A stretch of DNA of 64,000 nucleotides from Oceanobacillus jeddahensis (GCF_000750635.1 NZ_CCDM010000001.1:1550001-1614000), one strand, 5' to 3'. Shown: positions 38,573-47,160, counted from the first letter of the stretch. A program made the numbers and translations. The notes: generated from the letters alone by a model not told the origin.

Positions 38573-38670
38573 CAACCCCTATTTTACTTATTAACGGTTA
38601 CAAAGGGCTACCTAAAGGATGGCTTTTTATTTTGCAATGAAACCCTTTAACCGTTGTATATAAATGAATC

Positions 38671-38725
38671 GTAAAACGCAACTTCATTCAGTGGGAGTTT
38701 TAAGAGCGGTTCTTCGTGATAAAAA
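38671..38725 (-). repeat. Minimal copy of the intergenic element: ends only
   Basis: In reverse orientation only the right end (AACTTCATTCAGTGGGAG) and the left end (GCGGTTCTTCGTGATAAA) remain, joined directly. All internal hairpin modules are deleted. Confidence 0.75.
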
Positions 38726-38760
38726 TTAAAGCTGCGGCCTTTTCAGAAAAGTGCTTTCAA

Positions 38761-38788
38761 TTGGAAAGGAAAAAATTCATGATATAAT
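38761..38788 (+). promoter_or_regulatory. Candidate promoter for the zinc-ribbon membrane protein
   Basis: TTGGAA (38761-38766), a 16-base spacer, TATAAT (38783-38788). The leader to the gene would be about 170 bases; a second TATACT near 38820 is possible. Confidence 0.5.
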
Positions 38789-38966
38789 GACTCTTGTCTG
38801 ATTTTTTTGATTTGTTATACTTATACTGAAATGGAATTAACAGTAAAGAAATATGATTTTAGTAAAGGAGATATTATTTTTAACGCTATACAGCTGATAA
38901 TTTTATTTACATACAAATTTAGTGCTAAGAAAGTTTAATAAAAAGAATAAAAAGGATAGTGGAACG

Positions 38967-39704
38967 ATGACAGACGCTTATTGTAAAAATTGTGGTTCGA
39001 AATTAAATGAAGATAGTAACTTTTGTTTGGCATGCAGTTATCACTCAGATAATGATGCAAACGAGAAAAATGAGGAGTTAGAAATAGTAGCCTCAGGCAA
39101 TAATTTAAAGCATGGGATCCTGAATAGTGTATTGTTTCTTGTGTTAGCATGGGCAGCGTTCAACTATTATACTATTATGTTTGCCATGGTATTTTTAGGT
39201 GAGCGCGTTAATAATTCGATCATCAATACGATGTTTGGCGGTGCTGGATACGATGATGCATTTATTATAAGGACGCTGATTATAATACCCGCTTGTTATT
39301 TATTGGGGATTATTATCATATCCAAACTATTTAAGAAAATGGCAGCATCTAAATTATTTGTTAAAATTACCTTTCTTACATGCCTTATTTTAATTGTTGT
39401 ATTTGCATTCCAGATGGTACATACAGCTGTTGTCTATTTTATTAGTGACAAAGCGATAGAAATGGTATATCCGCATAATATCGATTCCGTCCCTGACGAA
39501 GTAATGTTTGAGATTAGTCAATCTGTATTGAGATGGAAGCTATTCGTTTTACTGGCAAATATTTTAGCTGCGGGCGGCTTTGTGGCACTGATGCTGAAAA
39601 GATATTTTAAAAAACAGTCACTGACATTGAAAAAAGGATTAAAAACCTTACTGACTCAGCCTAAGCATTTTGATTTTATCAGTATGTTTAAGCAGTTATC
39701 CTGA
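38967..39704 (+). CDS. Zinc-ribbon membrane protein of unknown function
   Basis: A 245-residue protein. The N-terminal zinc ribbon is YCKNCGSKL-N8-FCLAC, with cysteines at about 6, 9, 20 and 23, followed by an acidic linker and four membrane segments: ILNSVLFLVLAWAAFNYYTI, FIIRTLIIIPACYLLGIIII, VKITFLTCLILIVVFAFQMV and LFVLLANILAAGGFVALML. The ATG at 38967 puts the ribbon at the very N-terminus, as is usual; a GTG at 38922 would extend it with a lysine-rich stretch. I do not recognise a specific family. Confidence 0.75.
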   Translation: MTDAYCKNCGSKLNEDSNFCLACSYHSDNDANEKNEELEIVASGNNLKHGILNSVLFLVLAWAAFNYYTIMFAMVFLGERVNNSIINTMFGGAGYDDAFIIRTLIIIPACYLLGIIIISKLFKKMAASKLFVKITFLTCLILIVVFAFQMVHTAVVYFISDKAIEMVYPHNIDSVPDEVMFEISQSVLRWKLFVLLANILAAGGFVALMLKRYFKKQSLTLKKGLKTLLTQPKHFDFISMFKQLS

Positions 39705-39717
39705 TCTTTCCAAGTAT

Positions 39718-39768
39718 AAAAGCACTTCTTAGAGCCCGTTTTAATACGGTTGAAAGAGGGTGCTTTTT
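39718..39768 (+). terminator. Terminator after the zinc-ribbon gene
   Basis: AAAAGCACTTCTT pairs with AGAGGGTGCTTTTT with a central bulged stem, then T residues. Confidence 0.7.
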
Positions 39769-39836
39769 ACTGTGTAAAACAGTATACTGTATAAAAAAGG
39801 CGAATTACATTTTACATGCAGAAGGGGAGATGTATT

Positions 39837-40352
39837 TTGAAAGTGAGATTAAGTTCTTATAATTCTGAATGGGTAACGGCGTACCAACAGGAATGTGAAC
39901 GGCTGCATCAAATATTTGGCGATCTTATCATTGATTTTGAACACTTTGGAAGCACTTCTGTTGTTAATATGAAAGCCAAGCCTGTCATTGATATGATGGT
40001 TATTGTTAAAAACATTGAAGAAGTTGATACATTTAATCTGTATTTAAAAGAATTAGACTATGATACAGCAGGAGAATGGGGCATTAAAGGAAGAAGGTTA
40101 TTACGAAAAGGGGGAGAGAATAGAACGCATCATATTCATATTTATCAAGAGGGAAATATGGAGATCGACAGACATTTGATAGTCAGAGATTATTTAAGGG
40201 TACATACAGAGGAAGCTATGAAATACAGTGAATGTAAAGAACAGTTAGCAATGAAGTTTCAGGATACCAAAGAATACAGTAAGGCAAAAAGGAGTTATGT
40301 GAGTGAATTGGAGCAGAGAGCTATGGAATGGCACAAAAAAGAGAGCAGGTAA
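39837..40352 (+). CDS. GrpB/UPF0157 family protein (nucleotidyltransferase-like)
   Basis: A 171-residue GrpB-family protein. It begins MKVRLSSYNSEWVTAYQQE; HFGSTSVVNMKAKPVIDMMV is the polymerase-beta-like GS motif with an acidic pair, and THHIHIYQEGN is conserved. The biochemical role is unproven. The start is TTG at 39837, 8 bases after AAGGGGAG; the ATG at 39816 would place the ribosome site inside the gene and add seven atypical residues. Confidence 0.85.
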   Translation: MKVRLSSYNSEWVTAYQQECERLHQIFGDLIIDFEHFGSTSVVNMKAKPVIDMMVIVKNIEEVDTFNLYLKELDYDTAGEWGIKGRRLLRKGGENRTHHIHIYQEGNMEIDRHLIVRDYLRVHTEEAMKYSECKEQLAMKFQDTKEYSKAKRSYVSELEQRAMEWHKKESR

Positions 40353-40448
40353 ATAGAGATCCGGTGAATGGTCTCCTTAATAGAGGGATAAATCATCAAC
40401 ATATTTATCCATTAAAGAACCACTCCATCATAGTATACCGATTTAATT

Positions 40449-40483
40449 AAAAATCCCCCTATTGACAATATTGTCAACAGGGG
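40449..40483 (-). terminator. Hairpin, possible terminator for the minus strand
   Basis: CCCCT-A-TTGACAA pairs with TTGTCAA-C-AGGGG; on the minus strand it is followed by GATTTTT. Confidence 0.6.
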
Positions 40484-40500
40484 AAGATTCCTATTTTAAT

Positions 40501-40535
40501 AGGGATGCTGTAACTAGATGTCTTGTAGCATCCCT
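40501..40535. terminator. Hairpin downstream of the Ltp-repeat gene
   Basis: AGGGATGCT pairs with AGCATCCCT. The T-tract is weak on both strands. It lies 28 bases beyond the stop of the minus-strand gene at 40563. Confidence 0.5.
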
Positions 40536-40562
40536 GATAATACGGTATTTTTATTTTCTAAA

Positions 40563-41435
40563 TTAATCCAAATTCTCCACAGCGTAATCTGCTTCTTCCT
40601 GTGTAAATTGTCCGCCGTAATCTGAACTCAGCTGATCTCTGATTGCTTCATGTGACATGTCCATTGTTTCCTGATAACTCTTGGCTGACTCCAGTGCGTT
40701 CGCATTCCAATCAGCTTGTATATTGTCTATCGCATATTGTGCTTCTTCAGTAGTGAATTGACCGCCATATTCAGAAATCAACTGATCGTATATCCCCGCT
40801 TTGGACATATGCATCAAATCACTGTACGATTCTGCTGAACTTAGTGCATTTTGATTCCAATCAGCTTCCATATTATCAATGGCATATTGAGCGGCTTCTT
40901 CAGGGAATTGGTCGCCATATTCAGAAGTTAACTGATCGAAAATTCCTGCTTTAGACATATCCATTAAATCGGAATAGCTTTCTGCTGAATTTAATGCGGA
41001 TATGTATTCGGTCGGAACATCGTCTTCTGTATTTTGTTCTTCTACTTCTTCCACTTCTTCTGAATCTTCATCAGCTCCATCATCAGCGCTTTCTTCCGAA
41101 TCGTTTGAAGTGTTTGCTGTCTCTGTTTGTTCAGAGTCCGTATCATCTTCTGCTTCAGTGCTTTCTTCCGCATCGTCTGAAGCATCTGCTTCCTCTGTCT
41201 CTTCTGGTTCTTCATTTTCTTCTTCGTCTTTACTATCCTCTGTTGAATCATCTTCTTCGGACTGGTCAGCGGAGTCGTCATTGTCATTTTCATTTTCTGC
41301 TTGAACAGATTCTACTTCATTATCTGCAGCTGTATCGTCTTCATCCATGTTAGCACCAACTGCTCCGATAACTAAAACAACGATAACCCAAAACCACCAC
41401 TTTTTAAAAATAGGTTTTTTTACTTTTTCCTCCAT
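40563..41435 (-). CDS. Membrane-anchored acidic protein with three Ltp-type repeats
   Basis: A 290-residue protein. A short basic start and one membrane segment (WWFWVIVVLVIGAVGA, about 13-28) are followed by roughly 110 residues almost entirely of Glu, Asp, Ser and Thr, then three tandem repeats of about 46 residues: ALNSAESYSDLMDMSKAGIF, ALSSAESYSDLMHMSKAGIY and ALESAKSYQETMDMSHEAIR, each ending in YA[IV][DE]N. The repeat matches the Ltp (host cell-surface lipoprotein) domain, whose phage TP-J34 member blocks superinfecting phage DNA entry; other members simply sit at the surface. AAGGGGAG precedes ATG. No phage genes adjoin. Confidence 0.8.
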   Translation of the reverse strand: MEEKVKKPIFKKWWFWVIVVLVIGAVGANMDEDDTAADNEVESVQAENENDNDDSADQSEEDDSTEDSKDEEENEEPEETEEADASDDAEESTEAEDDTDSEQTETANTSNDSEESADDGADEDSEEVEEVEEQNTEDDVPTEYISALNSAESYSDLMDMSKAGIFDQLTSEYGDQFPEEAAQYAIDNMEADWNQNALSSAESYSDLMHMSKAGIYDQLISEYGGQFTTEEAQYAIDNIQADWNANALESAKSYQETMDMSHEAIRDQLSSDYGGQFTQEEADYAVENLD

Positions 41436-41597
41436 AAATAAACTCCCCTTTTATAATTAAAATTTACTAGTAATATACTTAGCATAATCATAATTATTTA
41501 GAAAGTCTAGATAGATTTAGAAAAACATAGAAATTTTTTCAAACATTTTAATTAAGGTAGAGATATGTATTAATTCATCCAGGTAATTAGTGTCTGC

Positions 41598-41629
41598 TTT
41601 TTTATACGATAGGAAAGTATAAGAAAAAC
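41598..41629 (+). repeat. Short TAGGAAAG-type hairpin repeat, copy 2
   Basis: TTATAC and GTATAA arms enclose GATAGGAAA, followed by GAAAAAC. Compare 5963 and 50336. Confidence 0.5.
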
Positions 41630-41748
41630 CGGACACAAACTGTTCAAAAAATCAATACAATTCAAAAAAAGAATATGCTACACTAACAGTAGAAGGAATT
41701 ACTTCTTAATAGCTTCATAAGAGGCAGCTATATATTTTTTAAATATAA

Positions 41749-41766
41749 TTGTGAATTTATTCACAT
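41749..41766. promoter_or_regulatory. Rex/Fnr-like palindrome 1 upstream of nirB
   Basis: TTGTGAA-TTTA-TTCACAT matches the Rex consensus TTGTGAA-N4-TTCACAA at all but one position, and also fits an Fnr box TGTGA-N6-TCACA. Confidence 0.7.
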
Positions 41767-41784
41767 AATAATTTTTAATAGTTC

Positions 41785-41802
41785 ATGTGATTTATTTCAC
41801 AA
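41785..41802. promoter_or_regulatory. Rex/Fnr-like palindrome 2 upstream of nirB
   Basis: ATGTGAT-TTAT-TTCACAA, centred 36 bases from site 1 and ending 16 bases before the nirB start. Its closeness to the start suggests repression, or overlap with the -10 of a promoter activated from site 1. Confidence 0.65.
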
Positions 41803-41817
41803 ATGGAGGGGTGTACC

Positions 41818-44223
41818 ATGAAAAGAAAGCTTGTAATGATTGGGAATGGAATGGCTGGAGTCAGGTGCATAGAGGAAATTTTAAAAAGAGATAGGGAAAC
41901 ATTTGAAATTACGATTATAGGTGAGGAGCATTATCCAAATTATAATCGGATAATGCTTTCACATGTTTTACAGGGGAAAACAGAGGTCGATGAAATAAAC
42001 ATGAATGATTGGGAATGGTATAAGGAAAATGACATTACCTTGTTTACCGGTGAAAAAGTAACGGAAATGATACCGGAAAAGAAACGCATTAAGACAGAAA
42101 AGGACAGTGTTATCCCTTATGATGAATTAATTATAGCGACAGGTTCCAGTGCATTTATTTTACCTGTTCCGGGAAGTGAACTGGAGGGTGTCGTCGGCTT
42201 TAGAAATATTCAGGACACAGAATATATGATAGATACATCAAAACAATATAAAAAAGCAGTTGTGATTGGTGGCGGATTGCTTGGTTTAGAGGCAGCCAGA
42301 GGGTTGATGGATCGAGGGATGCAAGTTCAGGTTGTCCACCTGATGCCGAGACTGATGGAGCAGCAGCTGGATAATTCTGCAGCTAAGATGCTCAAGAAGG
42401 ATTTAGAATCACAGGGAATGGAATTTTTAATGGAGAAGCAGACAACTGAAATATATGGAGAAGATCGTGTAGAAGGAATTACATTTTCAGACGGTTCTTC
42501 TGTAGAGTGTGATCTGGTTGTGATGGCGGTAGGAATCAGATCGAATGCCGCATTAGCAAAACAGGCTGGACTGGATGTCAATCGCGGGATTGTTGTTAAT
42601 GATCAAATGCAGACTTCCGCCTCTTCTATTTATGCAGTAGGTGAATGTGCAGAGCATAATGGCATTACCTATGGGCTGGTTGAACCTCTTTACGAGCAGG
42701 GAGTTGAACTTGCGAAATACCTGACGGGAGAAAAAGCAGCTGGTTATCATGGCAGTGTTTTATCTACGCAGTTAAAGGTGGCAGGTTGTGATTTATTCTC
42801 AGGAGGAAAAATGGAAGAGGACGAAAATACGGATGCAATTATCGTTCAGGATCAGTTTTCCGGTGTATATAAGAAAGTCCTGGTTTCCGATAACAAAGTA
42901 GTCGGTGTCGTGCTTTATGGTGATGCTTCAGATGGAACACGGCTATTCAGTATGCTGAAGAAGGAAACAGATATCAGTGAATTCACAAGTGCGGCGGTGC
43001 TGCAAAAAGCAGGAGAGGATGCCGTCGATGAGATGATTGCTGATATGAGTCCGGATGAGACAGTCTGTGGCTGTAATGGCGTCACAAAAGGGACGATTGT
43101 TCAGGCTATTTTAGAACAGGATTTAAAATCATTTGAGGAAGTAAAGACCTGTACCAAGGCTGGTGCTTCATGCGGGAAATGTAAGGGAATAGTTGAGGGG
43201 ATTTTATCGCATACGCTGGGAGACAGCTTTGATCCGGCTGCGGTGAAAACTGGAATGTGTGGATGTACAACATTAACACGGGATGAAGTCGTTGAGGAGA
43301 TTAAAAAGAAGGGCTTGCAATCTCCGAAAGAAGTACGTAATGTACTTGGATTTGCAAATGAAGAAGGCTGTCATGTCTGCCGCCCGGCGCTCAATTATTA
43401 TATGCGAATGATCAGACCGGAAGAATATGAAGATGATAAAGCTTCCCGCTTTGTTAATGAACGGATGAATGGAAATATTCAAAATAACGGTACATTCTCT
43501 GTAGTCCCGCGGATGTATGGAGGGACCACAACGGGTGATGATTTGATCCGGCTTGGAGAAGTTGCGAATAAATATAATGTTCCGTTAGTAAAAATCACTG
43601 GTGCGAGCCGTGTTGGTTTATACGGTGTGAAAAAAGAAGATGTGCCGCAAGTATGGGAAGACTTAGGAATGCGTTCGGGATATGCTTACTCTAAATCATT
43701 ACGAAATGTTAAATCCTGTGTCGGTGCTCAGTTTTGCCGCTTTGGAACGCAAGACTCTTTAGGGCTCGGTATCCGTCTCGAAAAAGAGCTGGAAATGGTT
43801 GATACGCCGCATAAGATGAAAATAGGTGTATCAGGCTGTCCTCGTAATTGTGCAGAAGCACTAACCAAAGATTTCGGTGTTGTCTGTGTTGAAAATGGAT
43901 TTCAACTTTACTTTGGAGGAAATGGCGGAACAGAAGTCCGTGAATGTGATTCCTTTACAACGGTGAAGACGGAAGAAGAAGTCATTATGATGGCAACAGC
44001 TTATATGCAATATTATCGGGAAACAGGTATTTATAATGAGAGAACTGCGCCGTGGGTTGACCGGATTGGCGCGGAGAATATCAAATTAGTGCTTTTAAAT
44101 GAAAAACAGAATGCAGAATTGGTCGAACGTTTTCATCATGCAAAAAATACGTATAATGAAGCGTGGAGCAGCACCCTTAAAAATTTAGAAGAAAAAGAAA
44201 TGTATGAAATTGTGAAGAAGTGA
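41818..44223 (+). CDS. nirB: Assimilatory/ammonifying nitrite reductase large subunit
   Basis: An 801-residue NirB/NasD protein. The order is: FAD/NAD oxidoreductase (MIGNGMAGVRCIEEIL, VIGGGLLGLEAARGL), a BFD-type [2Fe-2S] domain (VCGCNGVTKGTIVQAI, CTKAGASCGKCKGI), a second cysteine-rich stretch (MCGCTTLTRDEV, GCHVCRP), then the nitrite/sulfite reductase domains with sirohaem and [4Fe-4S] ligands Cys634, 640, 674 and 678 (CVGAQFCRFG and GCPRNCAEA). With NirD it reduces nitrite to ammonia using NADH in the cytoplasm. The ATG at 41818 follows GGAGGGG; the earlier ATG at 41803 overlaps that site. Two Rex/Fnr-like palindromes lie upstream, pointing to redox control. Confidence 0.96.
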   Translation: MKRKLVMIGNGMAGVRCIEEILKRDRETFEITIIGEEHYPNYNRIMLSHVLQGKTEVDEINMNDWEWYKENDITLFTGEKVTEMIPEKKRIKTEKDSVIPYDELIIATGSSAFILPVPGSELEGVVGFRNIQDTEYMIDTSKQYKKAVVIGGGLLGLEAARGLMDRGMQVQVVHLMPRLMEQQLDNSAAKMLKKDLESQGMEFLMEKQTTEIYGEDRVEGITFSDGSSVECDLVVMAVGIRSNAALAKQAGLDVNRGIVVNDQMQTSASSIYAVGECAEHNGITYGLVEPLYEQGVELAKYLTGEKAAGYHGSVLSTQLKVAGCDLFSGGKMEEDENTDAIIVQDQFSGVYKKVLVSDNKVVGVVLYGDASDGTRLFSMLKKETDISEFTSAAVLQKAGEDAVDEMIADMSPDETVCGCNGVTKGTIVQAILEQDLKSFEEVKTCTKAGASCGKCKGIVEGILSHTLGDSFDPAAVKTGMCGCTTLTRDEVVEEIKKKGLQSPKEVRNVLGFANEEGCHVCRPALNYYMRMIRPEEYEDDKASRFVNERMNGNIQNNGTFSVVPRMYGGTTTGDDLIRLGEVANKYNVPLVKITGASRVGLYGVKKEDVPQVWEDLGMRSGYAYSKSLRNVKSCVGAQFCRFGTQDSLGLGIRLEKELEMVDTPHKMKIGVSGCPRNCAEALTKDFGVVCVENGFQLYFGGNGGTEVRECDSFTTVKTEEEVIMMATAYMQYYRETGIYNERTAPWVDRIGAENIKLVLLNEKQNAELVERFHHAKNTYNEAWSSTLKNLEEKEMYEIVKK

Positions 44224-44274
44224 ACAATTAGTGAGATATAAATAGAATTCTTTTTAGAAAGGGAGGTTTTTATC

Positions 44275-44592
44275 ATGGAAGCAAATAAAGAAAGAATAAA
44301 AATTATTAAATTGGAAGACTTACCAAAGCAAATTGGAAAAGAAGTCCATGTAAACGGAACGTCTATTGCTCTTTTTCACTTGAGCAATGGAGACGTTCAG
44401 GCGATCGGAAGCAGATGCCCGCACGCTGGAGGGCCTTTAGCGGAAGGAATTGTCTCTGGAGAATTTGTTTTTTGCCCGCTCCATAACCGGAAAATTTCAC
44501 TGGTCACTGGAGAAGTACAAAAACCGGATGATGGTTGTGTAACAACGTATGAAACAGAAGTTATCGATGGTTATGTACACATCACGGTGTAG
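44275..44592 (+). CDS. nirD: Nitrite reductase small subunit (Rieske-type)
   Basis: A 105-residue Rieske-like NirD. Both iron-sulfur ligand pairs are intact: SRCPHAGGPL and FCPLHNRKI. In many NirD proteins these ligands are lost, so a real [2Fe-2S] cluster is possible here. It partners NirB. AAAGGGAGG precedes ATG. The next gene starts four bases after its stop. Confidence 0.93.
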   Translation: MEANKERIKIIKLEDLPKQIGKEVHVNGTSIALFHLSNGDVQAIGSRCPHAGGPLAEGIVSGEFVFCPLHNRKISLVTGEVQKPDDGCVTTYETEVIDGYVHITV

Positions 44593-44595
44593 CTT

Positions 44596-46002
44596 ATGGA
44601 AACGCAAAAAGGTTTTGTCTCATTTGTCGGTGCTGGCCCTGGAGATACAGGGCTGGTGACGAAAAAAGGGCTGCAATGTTTAAAAGAAGCGGATGTTATT
44701 TTATATGATCGTCTTGCTAATCCGAGATTGCTGCGTTATGCGAAAGAAACCTGTCACTTTATTTATTGCGGTAAACTGCCAGAGAGACATACGATGCGGC
44801 AGGAGAAGATAAATAAACTGCTTGTGCAATTTGCCGGTAAGGGCTGTTATGTCGTCCGTTTAAAAGGAGGCGATCCTTCTGTTTTTGGAAGAGTTGGTGA
44901 GGAAGCGGAAGAGCTTGCAGCAAATCATATTGCATTTGATATTACTCCGGGTGTCACCTCCAGCGTTGCAGCAGCGGCCTATGCCGGAATTCCCGTTACG
45001 CATCGTGATTACAGCACCAGCTTGACACTCAGAACAGGACATACTTGTGAAAATAATGCTAATTTGCATGATGATGGACAGTTTTTGGGAGATACAATTG
45101 CTTATTATATGGGGATGAAAAAAATGCTGGTTAATTGCAGAGAATTAATTAATCAGGGGAAACCAGCGGATACCAAAGTGGCTATCATCCAATGGGGTAC
45201 TTTAGGGAAACAAAAAGTAGCGGAAGGAACATTGGAGACGATTCAAGCCACGATTGAAAATGGGCGTATTCAAAGCCCGGCGATGATGATTGTCGGCGAG
45301 GTTGTGGGACTTAGAGAGAAGCTTAGCTGGTTTGATAAGAAAAAGTTTAGCGGAAGAAAAATGCTTATTGCTAAAGCGTCTGGAAGTCCGTTTACTTTGG
45401 AAGAGTACTTTACAGAACATGGAGCAGAAGCTTATTCTTTTCCAGTTCTTAAACAAAAGGTTTATTCGTTTACAAAAGAAGCATTAAAAACAATCATCCA
45501 AGGAGATCGGCTTGTTTTTACAGATTCAGCAAGTGTCGATATTCTTTTTCATCAATTCAGTCAAGCGCAATATGATATTCGTGATCTGCCGCGCAGCATA
45601 AAATATCAGACGGAAAAGACAAGAAAAGCATTAGCTGCGAGAGGAATTACAGCAACGAAAGCACAAAATGTTGATGTCTCCTCCATCGTGATTGGCTCAA
45701 AAATAGATCTAAATCATGCAAAAGAATCCTATTGTACGCATGAATGGCAGGTTGATGAACGTTTTGATGAAATTAATGCACGAATGCTGGCTGAAGATGA
45801 TTGGGAAACGGTTATTTTTCCAAATAAAGCAGCGGTGATAAGCTTTACAAATGAGATAAAAAAGCTTGGGATGCAGCATTTATTGGATATTAAGTTTGCA
45901 TACATGGGAGAGTCTGTGAAGGAATATGCGGTGAAGCAAGGTTTCTGTACAGTTGATGAAGCAGTTCAGTCGGAATTGAAACGAATGGAATTGGAGGGAT
46001 GA
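44596..46002 (+). CDS. Uroporphyrinogen-III C-methyltransferase fused to HemD-like domain
   Basis: A 468-residue fusion. Residues 1-245 are a SUMT (GFVSFVGAGPGDTGLVTKKG, DVILYDRLANP, VVRLKGGDPSVFGRVGEEAE, VTSSVAAAAYAGIPVTHRD). SUMT methylates uroporphyrinogen III twice to precorrin-2, the first sirohaem step. Residues 250-468 look like a diverged uroporphyrinogen-III synthase (GRKMLIAKASGSPFTLEEYF, DDWETVIFPNKAAVISFT) and may be degenerate. ATG follows the nirD stop directly with no strong ribosome site, so translation is probably coupled. Sirohaem is the NirB cofactor. Confidence 0.9.
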   Translation: METQKGFVSFVGAGPGDTGLVTKKGLQCLKEADVILYDRLANPRLLRYAKETCHFIYCGKLPERHTMRQEKINKLLVQFAGKGCYVVRLKGGDPSVFGRVGEEAEELAANHIAFDITPGVTSSVAAAAYAGIPVTHRDYSTSLTLRTGHTCENNANLHDDGQFLGDTIAYYMGMKKMLVNCRELINQGKPADTKVAIIQWGTLGKQKVAEGTLETIQATIENGRIQSPAMMIVGEVVGLREKLSWFDKKKFSGRKMLIAKASGSPFTLEEYFTEHGAEAYSFPVLKQKVYSFTKEALKTIIQGDRLVFTDSASVDILFHQFSQAQYDIRDLPRSIKYQTEKTRKALAARGITATKAQNVDVSSIVIGSKIDLNHAKESYCTHEWQVDERFDEINARMLAEDDWETVIFPNKAAVISFTNEIKKLGMQHLLDIKFAYMGESVKEYAVKQGFCTVDEAVQSELKRMELEG

Positions 46003-46004
46003 AC

Positions 46005-46769
46005 ATGTTTGATGCAGTGATTTACATCGGTCATGGAAGTCGTCGGGAAGAAGGAAATGCACAATTTAAGAGATTTATAGAATCGGTTATGGAGGAAGTT
46101 GCTTGCCCAAAGCAGGAAATCGCATTTTTGGAATTAACCAATCCAACCATTGCGGAAGCTCTTGAAAACTTAATAGCCCAGGGAGCAAAACGATTTTTAA
46201 TTGTTCCTGTCCTTCTTTTTTCAGCACTTCACCATAAATTGGATATTCCGGAAGAATTACGTGCTGTGCAAAAGAAATATCCTTTTATTTCGTTTAAAAT
46301 GACAGAACCTTTTGGGACACATCCATATATGGTGGACCTCGTAGTGAAACGTATTCAAGCTGAAAAGCATGAAAAAAATACAGCGATTTTGCTTGTTGGC
46401 AGAGGAAGCAGCCATCTCAGCCCTATTCAGGAATTGCAACAAATTGGAAAACAAGTGGAACGGAAATTAGATATTCCTGTGTATTCCGCTTTTTTGAAGC
46501 TTGGTAAACCTAGTCTGGAGGAAGCAATGGCATTCCTTCCCTACCGATACAAAAAAGTCTATGTCATGCCATATTTGTTATTTACAGGTTTGCTGCTTGA
46601 AAAAATAAAAGAGACAGTTTTCTCCTCCAAGGATACGTTTGCTATCTGTCCAAATTTAGAATTTGATGCGCTGATGAAAAAAGCGTTAATTAAACGAATA
46701 GAGGAAGCTTGTGATGGAGAAGCTGTATCCGGTAATGATAAAGCTAAGCGGGAAAACAGCTTTGCGTAA
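46005..46769 (+). CDS. Sirohydrochlorin chelatase family protein (CbiX/SirB type)
   Basis: A 254-residue two-domain chelatase. MFDAVIYIGHGSRREEGNAQF contains the metal-site His near residue 10; AKRFLIVPVLLFSALHHKLDIP has the second conserved region, and the C-terminal half repeats the fold (TAILLVGRGSSHLSP, VYVMPYLLFTGLLLEKI). It would insert Fe2+ into sirohydrochlorin to make sirohaem. The ATG at 46005 lies 6 bases after GGAGGG; an ATG at 45999 overlaps that site. The 3' end overlaps the start of the decayed precorrin-2 dehydrogenase. Confidence 0.9.
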   Translation: MFDAVIYIGHGSRREEGNAQFKRFIESVMEEVACPKQEIAFLELTNPTIAEALENLIAQGAKRFLIVPVLLFSALHHKLDIPEELRAVQKKYPFISFKMTEPFGTHPYMVDLVVKRIQAEKHEKNTAILLVGRGSSHLSPIQELQQIGKQVERKLDIPVYSAFLKLGKPSLEEAMAFLPYRYKKVYVMPYLLFTGLLLEKIKETVFSSKDTFAICPNLEFDALMKKALIKRIEEACDGEAVSGNDKAKRENSFA

Positions 46770-47130
46770 AGCAAAAGGACTGATAGAAGCGGGGGGGTGA
46801 AATGACAGTGATCCATTCAGGGGTTTGAGAGAAGCTATTTAAAATGCATGATCGTGTGTGGAAGCAGAAAAAATTTGAAGCAAAAATATAAGGGGAGCAC
46901 ATCTCATATTTGCGGCAACGGATAATGAAGCGGTCAATACGTATGCTTGTCAATTTGCAGCAGATAATCAATAGGTCCATGATACGAGTCAGAATGAACA
47001 ATCTAACTTACAAGACTCAGATAGGGAGAATTGACTGTGGAGCTTTCCGTCTCAGACGATAGCCAGTACTCACTAAAGAGTTGAAAGAGGAACTGGAATA
47101 ACAGGATTGAAGCCAACCTGAGAATGCAAT
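46714..47130 (+). pseudogene. Decayed precorrin-2 dehydrogenase (SirC/YlnF-like)
   Basis: The region translates, in shifting frames, into consecutive pieces of a SirC protein: MEKLYPVMIKLSGKTA with a gap where the GGGKVA nucleotide loop should be, then RKAKGLIEAGG; VTVIHSGV, a stop, EKLFKMHDR, VWKQKKFEAK; GAHLIFAATDNEAVNTYACQ, FAADNQ, a stop, VHDTSQNEQSNLQ; and KELKEELE. At least four in-frame stops or frameshifts and the lost NAD loop mean no functional enzyme. This step (precorrin-2 to sirohydrochlorin) should lie exactly here in the pathway order between the flanking sirohaem genes. Confidence 0.85.
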
Positions 47131-47160
47131 AGAACGTTATGCAAAGAGGAGGAATAAAAA

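Noticed and set aside
40563..41000. Regularly spaced similar segments considered as a CRISPR array
   Set aside because: The repeats are about 140 bases, diverged at DNA level and in frame; they encode Ltp domains. No CRISPR-like short identical repeats or cas genes were seen in the window.
41002..41304. Long frames of Ser, Leu and His opposite the acidic spacer of the Ltp-repeat protein
   Set aside because: They are the antisense of GAA/GAT/TCT-rich codons; the minus-strand gene has the ribosome site, the membrane helix and the domain repeats.
41749..41802. Palindromes considered as a terminator before nirB
   Set aside because: Two short AT-rich palindromes without T-tracts and matching the Rex/Fnr consensus are better explained as operators.
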